Part shown: one piece after another, positions 19,648 through 29,085 of the stretch
Position numbering within the stretch: position 1 is the stretch's first letter
Layout of the letters: every line of letters starts with the position of its first letter
Assembly: GCF_002811765.1 (NCBI RefSeq)
Contig: NZ_NPDR01000002.1
Coordinates: 186,001 to 250,000, forward strand
From: Leptospira saintgironsiae
GTDB lineage: Bacteria; Spirochaetota; Leptospiria; Leptospirales; Leptospiraceae
Length of the DNA: 64,000 bases
Direction: 5' to 3'
Program-made: the position numbers and the translations under genes
The notes under the pieces: generated by a model
The model's database searches: none
Told to the model about the DNA's origin: nothing
Seen by the model: the letters and a program-made list of their open reading frames with translations, nothing else

Positions 19648-19666
19648 TTTGAGAGTCAATCTCAAA
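19648..19666 (-). promoter_or_regulatory. Fur-box-like palindrome upstream of hemO
   Basis: A perfect inverted repeat TTTGAGA-N5-TCTCAAA, 44 bases from the hemO ATG. Its inner 15 bases (TGAGATTGACTCTCA on the minus strand) match the 7-1-7 Fur/PerR pattern TGAGAATNATTCTCA at 6 of 7 positions in each half. The position upstream of a haem-iron gene makes a Fur-type regulator the most likely ligand. Confidence 0.7.
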
Positions 19667-19712
19667 AATGAGAAAAAGAAGAGGGATTTGTATCAAGAAA
19701 GGAGCTTGGAAT

Positions 19713-20765
19713 TTAATCCTCCATATCCCAGAAAAAGTCCTTATTCGTTAGTTCTGACTCTTCCGTTTTTGCAATGGAGTTCCTAGCATCTGGCTCAGAA
19801 GATACAGGAAGATCCGAACCAAGTCGTTCCAGGTCCTGGGTCTCTTTTTCCCAATATTCTTCGGTTCCGAAATGAGGAAATGCATTCGGGAAAGACGGAT
19901 CTTCCCAACGTTTTGCAATCCATGCAGAATAATGAATATAACGTAAGCCTCGCAGCGGTTCGACCAAATCGAACCAAGATTGGCGAAATTCACGGAACTC
20001 TCTATAACCTTCTAAAAAGATCTCTCTTTCATACTCCGACGCCGAATCGCCAAAGGGAAGAAGCATCCAAAAATCTTGGACTGCGGGCCCGGTCACAAAA
20101 TCATCAAAGTCTATAAAACAAAGTCCGTCTGCGGTTTGTATTAAATTTCCTTTATGACAATCTCCATGAATACGATGAAATGGCATGTCTTTAGATGCTT
20201 CGGAGAATGAGCTAAAAATTCGATTGGCAGCTTCTTCGTATCTTTTCCAGAGATGAGTTGGTAGGAACTCATTCTCCTTTAGGAAACGTAGCGGTTCCTC
20301 TCCGAAATTTTTGAGATTATATTCTATCCTATGTTTTGACGGTTTAGAGGCCCCGATATTGTGGATCCTCGCAAGTAGTCTTCCTGTTTGGACTAAATTG
20401 TTTTTGTCCAACTCTTCTACTAATCTTCCTTTTTGGAGAGGCCAGATCGTATAATAAATTCCTTTTGTTTCTCGGACAGTGACTCCGTTTTCTAAAGGTA
20501 AAGGAGCAACTACAGGGATCTCTCCTTCTTCTAACTCTTTTAGAAATGAATGTTCTTCTAATATTTGATTAAGAGTCCAGCGTGCAGGGCGGTAGAATTT
20601 TACTACGAGTCTTCCACCTTCTTCTAAGCCAACATCATAGACTCTATTTTCTAAACTGTTTAATGCGAGGCAATGTCCGGAAACTGAAAATCCAGCATCT
20701 TCTACTGCTGATAAAACGGAATCTATATCGAGCCGGTTGTAGAATTCTTTCCCTGGGATTTCCAT
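19713..20765 (-). CDS. srkA: Stress-response Ser/Thr kinase SrkA (YihE/RdoA-like)
   Basis: A 350-residue kinase of the choline-kinase-like fold. Motifs are RLVVKFYRPARW (nucleotide-binding lysine), HRIHGDCHKGNLIQ (catalytic loop, HGDxHxxN) and CFIDFDD (metal-binding, DFG position). SrkA/YihE phosphorylates protein Ser/Thr and counteracts stress-induced death in enterobacteria; the role here is inferred. I choose ATG 20765 (MEIPGKEFY). A 12-bp perfect inverted repeat spans this start codon. An upstream TTG would add 10 residues. An acidic tail ends the protein. Confidence 0.85.
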   Translation of the reverse strand: MEIPGKEFYNRLDIDSVLSAVEDAGFSVSGHCLALNSLENRVYDVGLEEGGRLVVKFYRPARWTLNQILEEHSFLKELEEGEIPVVAPLPLENGVTVRETKGIYYTIWPLQKGRLVEELDKNNLVQTGRLLARIHNIGASKPSKHRIEYNLKNFGEEPLRFLKENEFLPTHLWKRYEEAANRIFSSFSEASKDMPFHRIHGDCHKGNLIQTADGLCFIDFDDFVTGPAVQDFWMLLPFGDSASEYEREIFLEGYREFREFRQSWFDLVEPLRGLRYIHYSAWIAKRWEDPSFPNAFPHFGTEEYWEKETQDLERLGSDLPVSSEPDARNSIAKTEESELTNKDFFWDMED

Positions 20766-20799
20766 GATTGCTAGTATCCGTATAGAAACTAGCAATCAT
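20764..20799 (-). promoter_or_regulatory. Inverted repeat covering the srkA start codon
   Basis: Two perfect 12-base arms, ATGATTGCTAGT (20764-20775) and ACTAGCAATCAT (20788-20799), around a 12-base loop. In the minus-strand transcript the 3' arm ends within the srkA AUG, so the hairpin could mask initiation; it may also end the upstream tautomerase transcript. Confidence 0.55.
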
Positions 20800-20810
20800 A
20801 GGATTTTTTA

Positions 20811-21245
20811 TTATTTTGCGACTGCTGCTTTCGCCGCGAGAGCTGCAAATTCTTCCCTACCGAAAGCAGTTCCTGCAATTCCCCATCCACCTTCTGCAGC
20901 CTCAGTTAGAAGTACCCAAGTCCGAGAGGCCTGGCTTGGATCTCCAGAGATCTCTGTAACGATCTCAGTGATTTCTTTCACAAGTTGTTTTTGTCCGTTT
21001 CGATTCAATACACCTGGGGGAGTGATGACTTGGACACGGACCGTTTTCGCTAGAGCATCTGCTGCTGTTTGGACGGCAGAGGCTTGCATTTTATGGATAT
21101 AAGCGGCGGTATTTTGTAAATGAAGTGGGCCAGGTTCCGTTACTCCTTCCGCACGTAAAACTGCTCGGGTTAGTTTTTCCCCGAGTTGGCGATCCTTCTC
21201 CGCAGGAAAAAGATCATTTGGTGCATAAACGTCGATCATTGGCAT
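20811..21245 (-). CDS. Tautomerase-superfamily protein
   Basis: A 144-residue protein that begins MPMIDVYAPND; after removal of Met the N-terminal proline is the catalytic base of tautomerases. The rest shows a pair of alpha/beta units (EKLTRAVLRAEG and QKQLVKEITEIVTEIS) that match the MIF/4-oxalocrotonate-type double unit, longer than the 62-residue minimal enzymes. The reaction is unknown. AGGAG lies 8 bases before ATG 21245; upstream starts would put residues before Pro-1 and are rejected. It is divergent from a TetR gene. Confidence 0.75.
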   Translation of the reverse strand: MPMIDVYAPNDLFPAEKDRQLGEKLTRAVLRAEGVTEPGPLHLQNTAAYIHKMQASAVQTAADALAKTVRVQVITPPGVLNRNGQKQLVKEITEIVTEISGDPSQASRTWVLLTEAAEGGWGIAGTAFGREEFAALAAKAAVAK

Positions 21246-21261
21246 AAAATGGCTCCTAAAA

Positions 21262-21293
21262 TTATTCTGGATTATAATCGTCATCCAGAATAA
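21262..21293 (-). promoter_or_regulatory. Inverted repeat at the tautomerase promoter
   Basis: Perfect 11-base arms TTATTCTGGAT and ATCCAGAATAA with a 10-base spacer. The best -10 hexamer for the tautomerase gene (TATAAT on the minus strand, 21271-21276) overlaps the left arm and spacer. The repeat ends 17 bases upstream of the start and could be an operator or a leader hairpin. Confidence 0.5.
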
Positions 21294-21306
21294 GGATGAA
21301 AGTCTT

Positions 21307-21322
21307 TTGACAATCGTGTCAA
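21307..21322. promoter_or_regulatory. TetR-type operator palindrome
   Basis: A perfect palindrome TTGACA-ATCG-TGTCAA, 24 bases upstream of the divergent tetR ATG. Size and position fit a TetR operator controlling both genes. Confidence 0.6.
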
Positions 21323-21346
21323 CTGTAAAAACTGGAGTATTGAATA

Positions 21347-21919
21347 ATGGGCCATTCACAAACGAATAAATCAGAAAGTAGGGAGAAGATCCTGAGAGCC
21401 GCAGCTGACCGTTTTCGGGAATTCGGAGTCAACGGTATCGGTTTGGACGCACTTATGAAAGAAGCCGGTCTGACTCACGGCGGCTTTTATCGTCATTTTT
21501 CCTCGCGAGAAGAACTAGTAGGGGAAGCTATCGAAAAAGCTCTCCAGGACGGAAGTCGAAATGTGCAGGATACTGTTTCAAGAGGAAAGGAACTTTCTTT
21601 AGAAGGTTTGGTCGATGCTTATTTGAGTAAACGCCATCGGGATAATTTAGCAAGCAGTTGCGCAGTAACTTCACTTTCCGCAGATACGATCCGAAGTAAT
21701 GAACATGGAAGATCGGCATACACCCGCCAAGTGAAAGCTTATCTAGATTTGTTGAATGGGCTCATCGAAAAGAAAGAAGGTTCCGAGGAGAAAGTTGTAT
21801 TAGCTTTATCTACATTAGTAGGTGCTTTGTCTATTTCGAGAGCGGTGAATGATCCGAAACTTTCCAGAGAAATTTTAAAAACTACGGCAAAAGAATTAAA
21901 ATCCTATTTGCAATCGTGA
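21347..21919 (+). CDS. TetR/AcrR-family transcriptional regulator
   Basis: A 190-residue TetR-type protein. The helix-turn-helix reads GLDALMKEAGLTHGGFYRHFSSREEL, close to the AcrR subgroup that often regulates a divergent redox or detoxification gene. CTGGAG lies 9 bases before the ATG. It is divergent from the tautomerase across 101 bases that contain two inverted repeats, so it probably represses that gene and itself. The ligand is unknown. The 31 bases downstream contain no clear terminator before the convergent DUF115 gene. Confidence 0.9.
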   Translation: MGHSQTNKSESREKILRAAADRFREFGVNGIGLDALMKEAGLTHGGFYRHFSSREELVGEAIEKALQDGSRNVQDTVSRGKELSLEGLVDAYLSKRHRDNLASSCAVTSLSADTIRSNEHGRSAYTRQVKAYLDLLNGLIEKKEGSEEKVVLALSTLVGALSISRAVNDPKLSREILKTTAKELKSYLQS

Positions 21920-21950
21920 TAAATGGGCCCTGCGACTTTGTGCGGACAAT

Positions 21951-23774
21951 CTAATCCCCAGCCAGAAGTTTTCTGCGGAGCATTGTAAATTCTTTCAGGA
22001 TCGCGCCTAAAAATAATTCTTTTTTGCGTGTCTCGTCTAGCTTATCTTTATGGCGAAGAATATATACTTCCGTTTTTCGGATTAAATATCTTAAGTCTTC
22101 CCAAGTACCTAATGTATCTTTGAAAAGAGAGAGTAGATCCGAATAAGCTTCTTCTTTTTTTTCCGGTTTAGAAAATTCGTTTTTGATCTTATCTATTGTT
22201 TCTAATAATTCTTTTTTGAATTCTGTAGGAGATCCAACCAAGGTTTCTTGGATCAATTCAGGTTTCCAGGCAGGAAATTCTTTCCAGAAGTATTCGTGAT
22301 TTTGAAATCCCTTTAGGATTTGAGTGGCTTCTTCCGGTCCTATATTTCTCGCATTTTCAATATTGGCACCTTGCGTGTTTACGTTATAAACTGGAAAGTC
22401 CAAGGATTTGGATGATTCTTCAAACCAATGTCTATACAAGTCCAATACATAATCCGTTAATACTTCTCCGCCTGTTACGGATGGAACGTATCTTGTGTCT
22501 CTTTTTCGGACTACTGCTTCATTGATTTTTTCTAAACTTGTTTTTCTAGTAAGTAAGGTAAGCCATTTTTCATTATGATGAGTCCCAGTAGAATGGATCT
22601 CTCTGCCTGAATAAGCCAAATCCTGGCCCACTAAAAAGCAGGGTTGGCATCCGAGACTTCTCAACAAATCAAATGCAGTTGTAGCAACACTTCCCCCAGA
22701 TTGAACATCTCCAATTGGGCCAAGCAAAGATTCCGCGCTGGAACTTCCTGCAGTTGCTTCTCTTTTTAATTCTCCGGAAGCATCTACCAAATATTTTGCA
22801 GTGATGCTATGGACTACTGATTTAAATTTCAAATTTCTTAATATAGGAGGAGAGCTAACCAAATCAGCAAAAAGAGGAATTTCCGACGTATCTTCCCCCA
22901 AAAAATGGAATACTGAATGAGTTTGTGCATCTAATGTCATCACTCCATCAGGTATGATCCCATATTTGAGAAGTACTTTGAGAGAAGTATCACAGGACAT
23001 TACAAAAACTTTATCTCGTATACTTTTGATCCATTCACATTGTCTGCGTAAGTTTGGTCCCGCAGATACAAGTAGGGACGGTACTCCGTTAAATTTTTCC
23101 TTTAAGGATTCTATTTTGGTCCTGGGACTTGGGGGGGATAAAAAGTTTGCGGTATTTACGAGAGAATTTCTCACCCAAATTCTTTCGAATTCAAATTTGG
23201 TGAGTAGATCACTCATCTTGGAAGATAAAATTTTTCGAAGTCTTATATCTGTTTCCGCATAAAACATTTCTTCCAAGGAAACACTTGCTGCGTTCCTAAG
23301 TATTCTGATCCCGGAAACTCTTTCTACAGGAAGTGACTCTAAATAATTCCAAAGAAGAGAAAGTGAATTTTCTCCTAAGAATAAATGTCTTCCTGGGACT
23401 TCCATCACAGGTTCCAACCATTCTTCCCAAAGTGAAAAGAGTAGATCTCTATCCTTGTCTATGAGTAATAAAATTTGTCCTGGTTCTAATTTGGATTCTA
23501 CCTCTCTGATCAAATGTGGATTTCCAAGTCCTAAAATAGCGACTAGATCCGTGGATTGAATGGAGACCGAATCTAATTGTCGTTTTGCTTGGGTAAAAGG
23601 AGAAACTGAACTTGCTAATGCTCTTCCTTTTTTAGAGAGAAAGAACTCATTTTGGTTTTTGGCCGCTTCCAGTCGGAACTCCAACATTTCAGTAGGAGGA
23701 TTTTGGAAATACAGGCTAAGATACGGTTTTTTCCCGAATATTTCTCTTGTTTTTTCCGGGAGATCGTGAGACAT
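21951..23774 (-). CDS. DUF115 / motility-associated (Maf-like) glycosyltransferase-family protein
   Basis: A cytoplasmic protein of 607 residues. The core (about residues 200-460) carries the DUF115/MptE-like motifs: PSLLVSAGPNLRRQ, VMSCDTSLKVLLKYGIIPDGVMTLD, SGGSVATTAFDLLRSLGC and FLVGQDLAYSGREIHSTG. In spirochaetes and campylobacteria this family includes flagellin-modifying Maf transferases; a pterin pyrophosphokinase relation is also known. The donor and target are unknown. I take ATG 23774 as start because AGGAG precedes it by 4 bases; upstream starts would run toward the divergent smc gene. There is no flagellin in the window. Confidence 0.82.
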   Translation of the reverse strand: MSHDLPEKTREIFGKKPYLSLYFQNPPTEMLEFRLEAAKNQNEFFLSKKGRALASSVSPFTQAKRQLDSVSIQSTDLVAILGLGNPHLIREVESKLEPGQILLLIDKDRDLLFSLWEEWLEPVMEVPGRHLFLGENSLSLLWNYLESLPVERVSGIRILRNAASVSLEEMFYAETDIRLRKILSSKMSDLLTKFEFERIWVRNSLVNTANFLSPPSPRTKIESLKEKFNGVPSLLVSAGPNLRRQCEWIKSIRDKVFVMSCDTSLKVLLKYGIIPDGVMTLDAQTHSVFHFLGEDTSEIPLFADLVSSPPILRNLKFKSVVHSITAKYLVDASGELKREATAGSSSAESLLGPIGDVQSGGSVATTAFDLLRSLGCQPCFLVGQDLAYSGREIHSTGTHHNEKWLTLLTRKTSLEKINEAVVRKRDTRYVPSVTGGEVLTDYVLDLYRHWFEESSKSLDFPVYNVNTQGANIENARNIGPEEATQILKGFQNHEYFWKEFPAWKPELIQETLVGSPTEFKKELLETIDKIKNEFSKPEKKEEAYSDLLSLFKDTLGTWEDLRYLIRKTEVYILRHKDKLDETRKKELFLGAILKEFTMLRRKLLAGD

Positions 23775-23851
23775 AATACTCCTAAGCATTCCAGAGTCCG
23801 CCCGATTCTGGTCACTTGCAATCAATTTCCCAAAGAAACACAAAAATACAT

Positions 23852-26635
23852 ATGTATCTCAAAAGCCTGAATATTGTTGGATTCAAGACCTTTGCGGACG
23901 AGACAGAAGTTCTTCTCGATCCGGGATTTACCGCAGTTGTAGGACCTAACGGTTCCGGAAAATCGAATATAGTCGACGCTTTAAAATGGGTCTTCGGTGA
24001 AAAATCCGCCAAGGGTCTTCGCGGTGATAAGATGGACGATGTCATCTTTCACGGTTCGGAAGCTCGTAAGCCTGCGGGTTTCGCAGAAGTCAGCGTAGTT
24101 TTCGATAATTCTTCCAAACTGATCAAGATGGATTATCCAACCATCAAATTGACCCGCAGATTATACGCGGATGGAAATAACGAATATCTAATAAACGATT
24201 CTCGTGTTCAACGTAAGGAAATCGAAAAGATCTTACTCGATACTGGTATCGGAAAATCAAGTTACTCTATCATGGAACAAGGAAAGGTGGATCGTATCCT
24301 TCATTCCAAACCGGAAGAGAGAAGGTTGATCTTCGAAGAGGCTGCAGGTATTTCCAGATTTAAGATGGAAAGACAAGAGGCTCTTAAAAAACTTTCAGAC
24401 ACGAACCAGAACCTTCTTCGTATCCAAGACATTATGAATACGATGAAGAAGGAGATGGAAGTTAAGGAAAAACAAGCGGAGAAGGCGGAAGAATATTTCA
24501 GGCTCAAACAAGAATTGGATGAGACTGATAAGATCATTCGTTATATCAAATTTTCTACCTTAACCAAGAAACATGAAACTTCTGAGAACGAATTAAAAGA
24601 AATTAAAGAAAAGAACAGAGTTCTACTGGAAAGAATTTCTGTGGAGACTGGCAGGATTGAAGAGTTAGATCATCTTAAGTCTGACTTGGAAAAGAAGGTT
24701 GCAGAGATTGACAAAAAACTTTTGGATCATCTCACCCAAACCCAGATCCAAAAAGATAAAGTTGAGAGCAATAAAGGTATTATCCTAGATTATTCTGATC
24801 GTATTTCAGATATTAGAGAATCCTTAACTAAGGAAGAATCTGCCCAAAGCCTTCTTCAGATCGATAAAGAGAAATTAGAAAAAGAAGCAATTGATCTGGA
24901 AGGGGAAAGTAAATCTCTGGAATTGGGGATTGAAGAACTTCGTAAAAATAAAACAGATATCGAAGCCAAGATAGAGGCGGAAAATACTTCCATCCAAGAG
25001 AAGGAAGCTCGGATCCAGTCCAATGATAAACGACATGTGGAACTGAGAGAAAGACTGAAAGAAGTTATATTCGATCTAATTTCTCAATTGGAATCCCGTA
25101 AAAAAGAAGCACAATCAACCGAACAAGAAAGAAACCGTCTGAAGGAACTCCTACTGGGAGAGGCTGATCGTATTCATTCTGTCGAAACAGAACTTAAAAC
25201 CGCTTTGGATTCTTATACAGGAGAAGAGACTAAAAACAAGATCTCTTATCTGGCTGGAAAACTAGAAACTGAAAAGTTCAGATCTCAACTGGGAGAATAT
25301 TTCTCCTTAGAAGACAGCATCCGCAGTTTATTATTTGATAGAGACGGATTTTTATCCCAGAAAGAAGGTTTAGACCAAGAGATAGAAGATCTGATCTTGG
25401 AAAATGAAAACCTTACCAGATCTATCAAAGAATCCGGATTGGCAATCGAAGCTTTGAGAGAAGAAGCAGAGAATATCCGTGAAAAGATCGTTTATTTAGA
25501 AAAACGGATCTTAGAATTAAATTCTGAAAAAAATGCTAAATTAGAATCCGCTAAGTCTCTTTCCGTAAGGATAGAAGAGACTGAAAAAAGAATTTTGGCG
25601 GCTCAAGAGTCCATCAAAACTTTAGGCGTTAAAAAAACAGAATTCGAAAAAGAAGTGATCGAACTGGAACAGCAGATCGAGAACAGATATAACGAATTTT
25701 TGGAAATGAGCCGTGCTTTAGATTCTGAAAAAGAAGCACTTCGAAATATTGTAAAAGAGATCCAAGGTCTTAAAAACGAGATCCAGAAAAACCAAGAAGA
25801 CTATAAGAACTTATTCCCTATCCTGACTGAAAAGGAAAAGGCAGTTTCAGTTTATAAGGTCCAACTGGAATCTTTCTCAGAAGAATTGTACAACGATTAT
25901 TCTATCTCCGAGCAGGAACTTGCTGACGAATTCAAAGACAAGAAGCCTGAAAAAGGGGAAAGTGAGACAAAACTCAAACGTTTGAAATCTGATATCCAAA
26001 TGTTGGGATCTATCAATCCACTTTCTATCGAAGAATATAGAAACGTAAAAGAGATCTACGAACATCATCGCACTCAAAAAGAAGATATCGAAAGATCCAA
26101 AAATGATATCACAGAGATCCTGAAAAACATCAATGAAGAGTCAGAAAAACTTTTCAGAGAAACATTCGAAAGGATCAGAACGAATTTCCAGGAAACATTC
26201 TCTACTTTATTCAATGGGGGAAGAGCGATGCTTGAACTTGTTGATGGAGAAGACAGCCTAAACGCTGGTATCGAGATTATGGCAGAGCCTCCTGGCAAAC
26301 ATGTCCAAAACTTGAGACTACTTTCTGGTGGAGAAAAATCACTAACTGCAATCGCACTACTATTTGCGATCTATATGGTGAAACCTTCTCCATTCTGTTT
26401 CTTGGATGAGATAGATGCGGCCCTCGACGAAGCAAATAAACTTCGTTTCTGTCAGATCTTGGATAAGTTTAAAGACAAATCTCAGTTCGTGGTAATCACT
26501 CACGCTCAGTCTACGATACATAGGGCAAATTCCATTTTTGGGGTCACAAACGAAGAACCTGGAATTTCCAAAATTATCAGCTTAAGACTGGACGAAGCCA
26601 GAGATTTTGCTGGAAGAGCGACCGAAGCAGTATAA
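23852..26635 (+). CDS. smc: Chromosome segregation protein SMC, short form
   Basis: SMC ATPase for chromosome compaction. The N-terminal head starts [18 protein letters not shown], with Walker [10 protein letters not shown] near residue 32; the C-terminal head has [19 protein letters not shown] near 823 and Walker [16 protein letters not shown] near 848. Between them lie long Glu/Lys-rich heptad stretches. The total is about 927 residues, whereas typical bacterial SMC is 1150-1200, and I find no hinge-type Gly-rich dimerisation domain in the middle (about residues 440-520). Both ATPase ends are intact, so it is not a truncated gene. I choose ATG 23852; the upstream in-frame start adds 12 residues before the conserved N terminus. 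thiG follows 9 bases downstream. Confidence 0.92.
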   Translation: MYLKSLNIVGFKTFADETEVLLDPGFTAVVGPNGSGKSNIVDALKWVFGEKSAKGLRGDKMDDVIFHGSEARKPAGFAEVSVVFDNSSKLIKMDYPTIKLTRRLYADGNNEYLINDSRVQRKEIEKILLDTGIGKSSYSIMEQGKVDRILHSKPEERRLIFEEAAGISRFKMERQEALKKLSDTNQNLLRIQDIMNTMKKEMEVKEKQAEKAEEYFRLKQELDETDKIIRYIKFSTLTKKHETSENELKEIKEKNRVLLERISVETGRIEELDHLKSDLEKKVAEIDKKLLDHLTQTQIQKDKVESNKGIILDYSDRISDIRESLTKEESAQSLLQIDKEKLEKEAIDLEGESKSLELGIEELRKNKTDIEAKIEAENTSIQEKEARIQSNDKRHVELRERLKEVIFDLISQLESRKKEAQSTEQERNRLKELLLGEADRIHSVETELKTALDSYTGEETKNKISYLAGKLETEKFRSQLGEYFSLEDSIRSLLFDRDGFLSQKEGLDQEIEDLILENENLTRSIKESGLAIEALREEAENIREKIVYLEKRILELNSEKNAKLESAKSLSVRIEETEKRILAAQESIKTLGVKKTEFEKEVIELEQQIENRYNEFLEMSRALDSEKEALRNIVKEIQGLKNEIQKNQEDYKNLFPILTEKEKAVSVYKVQLESFSEELYNDYSISEQELADEFKDKKPEKGESETKLKRLKSDIQMLGSINPLSIEEYRNVKEIYEHHRTQKEDIERSKNDITEILKNINEESEKLFRETFERIRTNFQETFSTLFNGGRAMLELVDGEDSLNAGIEIMAEPPGKHVQNLRLLSGGEKSLTAIALLFAIYMVKPSPFCFLDEIDAALDEANKLRFCQILDKFKDKSQFVVITHAQSTIHRANSIFGVTNEEPGISKIISLRLDEARDFAGRATEAV

Positions 26636-26644
26636 TCTGGATTC

Positions 26645-27457
26645 GTGGCGCAATCAGACGATCTAATCATCGCAGGCAGAAGGTTCAAATCCAGACTGTT
26701 TTTAGGAACTGGTAAGTTCTCTTCTGGTGCTTCTTTAGAACAAGCGATCCATTCTTCTGAAACAGAAGTAGTAACTGTTGCTCTACGCAGAGTGGATCTG
26801 TCTTCGACCGAAGATGATATTCTTACCAAGATTGATCGGGAAAGAATATTACTTTTGCCGAATACAAGCGGCGCAAGAGACGCAGAAGAAGCTGTAAGAC
26901 TTGCTAGATTGTCCAGAGAGCTGGGCGGTGGCGACTGGGTGAAACTAGAAGTAACTCCTGATCCAGTTTACCTTCTTCCGGATCCTATCGAAACTTTGAA
27001 GGCAGCAAAGATCCTGGTCAAAGAGGGATTTAACGTTTTACCTTATATCAACGCAGATCCAATTCTATGTAAACATTTAGAAGAAGCAGGATGTGCCACT
27101 GTGATGCCTTTAGGTTCTCCGATCGGAACAAACCAAGGGATTCGCACCTTAGCAAATTTAGAGATTATAATAGAACAATCCAACATTCCGGTGGTGGTAG
27201 ATGCAGGACTTGGACTACCTTCTCATGCAGCACAGGCTATGGAATTAGGAGCAGACGCAGTTCTTGTAAACACTGCAATAGCGATCGCAAAAGATCCTGC
27301 AAAAATAGCATACGCATTCAAACTTGCAACGGAAGCAGGAAGGATCTCCAGATTATATTCTAATTCAGGAATATCCACATCCAAAAAAGCCTCCGCCTCC
27401 AGTCCTCTCACAGGATTTTTAGAAGAAGAATCTAGAAATGTACACGGAGTTATTTGA
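26645..27457 (+). CDS. thiG: Thiazole synthase
   Basis: ThiG condenses deoxyxylulose phosphate, dehydroglycine and ThiS-thiocarboxylate to the thiazole of thiamine. The 270-residue TIM barrel shows [59 protein letters not shown] and [31 protein letters not shown]. The start is GTG, 9 bases after smc. It overlaps thiH by 20 bases. I see no thiS or thiF in the window and no TPP riboswitch ahead of it, so it may be read from the smc transcript. Confidence 0.95.
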   Translation: MAQSDDLIIAGRRFKSRLFLGTGKFSSGASLEQAIHSSETEVVTVALRRVDLSSTEDDILTKIDRERILLLPNTSGARDAEEAVRLARLSRELGGGDWVKLEVTPDPVYLLPDPIETLKAAKILVKEGFNVLPYINADPILCKHLEEAGCATVMPLGSPIGTNQGIRTLANLEIIIEQSNIPVVVDAGLGLPSHAAQAMELGADAVLVNTAIAIAKDPAKIAYAFKLATEAGRISRLYSNSGISTSKKASASSPLTGFLEEESRNVHGVI

Positions 27458-28574
27458 TAAAATCTCCTTCTCAGAAGCGAAGGAAAAAGTATTATCTAAA
27501 TCTAAAATAGATATAGAGTCTTCGCTCCATAGTTCTTATTCCGGAAAACCACTTAATTTCGAAGAGTATCTCTCCTTATTACATCCTTTAGCTGATTCTT
27601 ATTTAGAGGAAATGGCTGAGCGTGCACTGAACTGGACTAAAAAGAGATTTGGAAATACTATTTCTCTCTATATGCCAATGTATCTTTCGAATGAATGCAG
27701 ATCTTCCTGTGTTTATTGTGGATTCAGTTTTGAAAATAAAATTCCCAGAAAAACATTAAACGAGTCTGAGATCCGGGCCGAGTCGGAAGTCCTATATTCC
27801 AAAGGGATCAGACATCTTCTCATCTTAACTGGAGAAGATTACTCTATCACAAATTTAGAATATTTAAGATCTGCAGTTCGTATCTTAAAATCTTATTTTG
27901 ATTCTATCTCCATAGAAATTTATCCTATGGATCAGGAAAAATACGAGATATTGATTGGAGAAGGAGTAGAAGGTCTCGTCGTTTACCAAGAGACCTATGA
28001 CCCAGAAACATATTCCAAGTATCATCTACGTGGGATGAAAAAGAATATGAGGTATAGATTGGATGCTCCCGATAGAGGAGGCCTTGCCGGATTCAGGCGT
28101 ATAGGAGTTGGTGCGCTACTTGGACTTTCTGATCCGTATGGAGAAATGTTCCGTTTAGGAGAACATGCACATTATCTTTCTAAAAAATATTGGAGAACAA
28201 CGATCCAAATCTCTCTTCCTCGCATGAGGCCTGCAGAAGGTGAGTTTGATAAGACTATTTTCGTTTCTGACAGAGAGTATGTTCGATTCTTATTTGCACT
28301 TCGACTTTTTCTACCGGATAGCGGGCTTGTTCAATCCACAAGAGAATCTATACATATGAGAAATCATTTAGCAGGAATGCCAATCACTCATATGTCTGTA
28401 GAATCTAGAACAGATCCTGGAGGTTATTCAGGAGGAGAAGAATTAAAACAATTCGAGATAGAAGATTCTAGAAAGATCGAAGAATTTACGGAAATGTTAA
28501 GGAAGAAGGGACTGGATCCAGTCTTTAAGGATTTCGACCGGGCATTTTTGCAAGTACCCGATCGAATTGTTTAA
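27438..28574 (+). CDS. thiH: Tyrosine lyase ThiH (radical SAM)
   Basis: ThiH cleaves tyrosine to dehydroglycine and p-cresol, supplying ThiG. The radical-SAM cluster motif is [12 protein letters not shown] (CxxxCxxC). Further family blocks are [39 protein letters not shown] and [12 protein letters not shown]. The length of 378 residues fits ThiH. The start lies inside thiG. The stop is 3 bases from the stop of the convergent Cys-rich gene. Confidence 0.95.
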   Translation: MYTELFDKISFSEAKEKVLSKSKIDIESSLHSSYSGKPLNFEEYLSLLHPLADSYLEEMAERALNWTKKRFGNTISLYMPMYLSNECRSSCVYCGFSFENKIPRKTLNESEIRAESEVLYSKGIRHLLILTGEDYSITNLEYLRSAVRILKSYFDSISIEIYPMDQEKYEILIGEGVEGLVVYQETYDPETYSKYHLRGMKKNMRYRLDAPDRGGLAGFRRIGVGALLGLSDPYGEMFRLGEHAHYLSKKYWRTTIQISLPRMRPAEGEFDKTIFVSDREYVRFLFALRLFLPDSGLVQSTRESIHMRNHLAGMPITHMSVESRTDPGGYSGGEELKQFEIEDSRKIEEFTEMLRKKGLDPVFKDFDRAFLQVPDRIV

Positions 28575-28577
28575 GGA

Positions 28578-28865
28578 TTATTTTTTACCTTTATAACTGT
28601 CCATCAAGCAGCTATTAAAAGCTGTACATTGACCTGAATGAGTTTCGTAACAAGCAGTCACTGCTGAATAATTTTTGCGGCATGTATTTAAACATCCAGC
28701 TCCCACTTTCTGTTTGTCTGCGCTGCTAAGTTTTTTTTGGCCTTCTACACAAGTTGTATAAAAATCACAGATCTGGTTGCATGCTTGGCTTTGAGCGGAA
28801 ACGGAGGAGATTCCGGTGAAAACCGTAGCGAGCAAGATTAGGGTTGCGAGGATTGTTTTTTTCAT
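28578..28865 (-). CDS. Small exported Cys-rich protein (95 aa)
   Basis: A 95-residue protein with a clear signal peptide (MKKTILATLILLATVFTGI, cleavage likely after SVSAQ or SVSA). The mature part of about 70 residues has eight cysteines, an even number compatible with four disulfides in the periplasm or outside the cell: CNQIC, TC, GC, TC, AC, QC and SC. I recall a Leptospira family of small Cys-rich peptides (TIGR04453) that this may belong to, but could not check. The tRNA-Met gene lies 23 bases upstream on the same strand. Confidence 0.75.
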   Translation of the reverse strand: MKKTILATLILLATVFTGISSVSAQSQACNQICDFYTTCVEGQKKLSSADKQKVGAGCLNTCRKNYSAVTACYETHSGQCTAFNSCLMDSYKGKK

Positions 28866-28888
28866 GGGTGTGTTTTCTCCAAAGGACC

Positions 28889-28963
<75 letters not shown>

Positions 28964-28974
28964 TTATTCCTAGG

Positions 28975-29020
28975 AAATACCTTAAAAGGTATTTACCGGT
29001 CATTTTTTTTGAAATACCGG
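28975..29020 (-). promoter_or_regulatory. Alternative hairpins between the 29.1 kb gene and tRNA-Met
   Basis: AAATACC (28975-28981), GGTATTT (28988-28994) and AAATACC (29012-29018) can pair in two mutually exclusive ways: AAATACCTT/AAGGTATTT around AA, or the outer copy with the middle one. In the minus direction the second hairpin is followed by TTTT, so it may end the transcript of the upstream gene before the tRNA. Confidence 0.35.
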
Positions 29021-29085
29021 CCTTGTCAAAGATTTCTCTCCGGGAGATTCGAAACCTTTCCTAGGATAAACTGGCCTAATATTCT

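Noticed and set aside
23852..26635. The short smc as a truncated pseudogene
   Set aside because: Both ATPase ends and the signature motif are intact and in frame, so it is a complete gene of a short form.
26636..26644. A TPP riboswitch ahead of thiG
   Set aside because: Only 9 bases separate smc and thiG, so there is no room for one.
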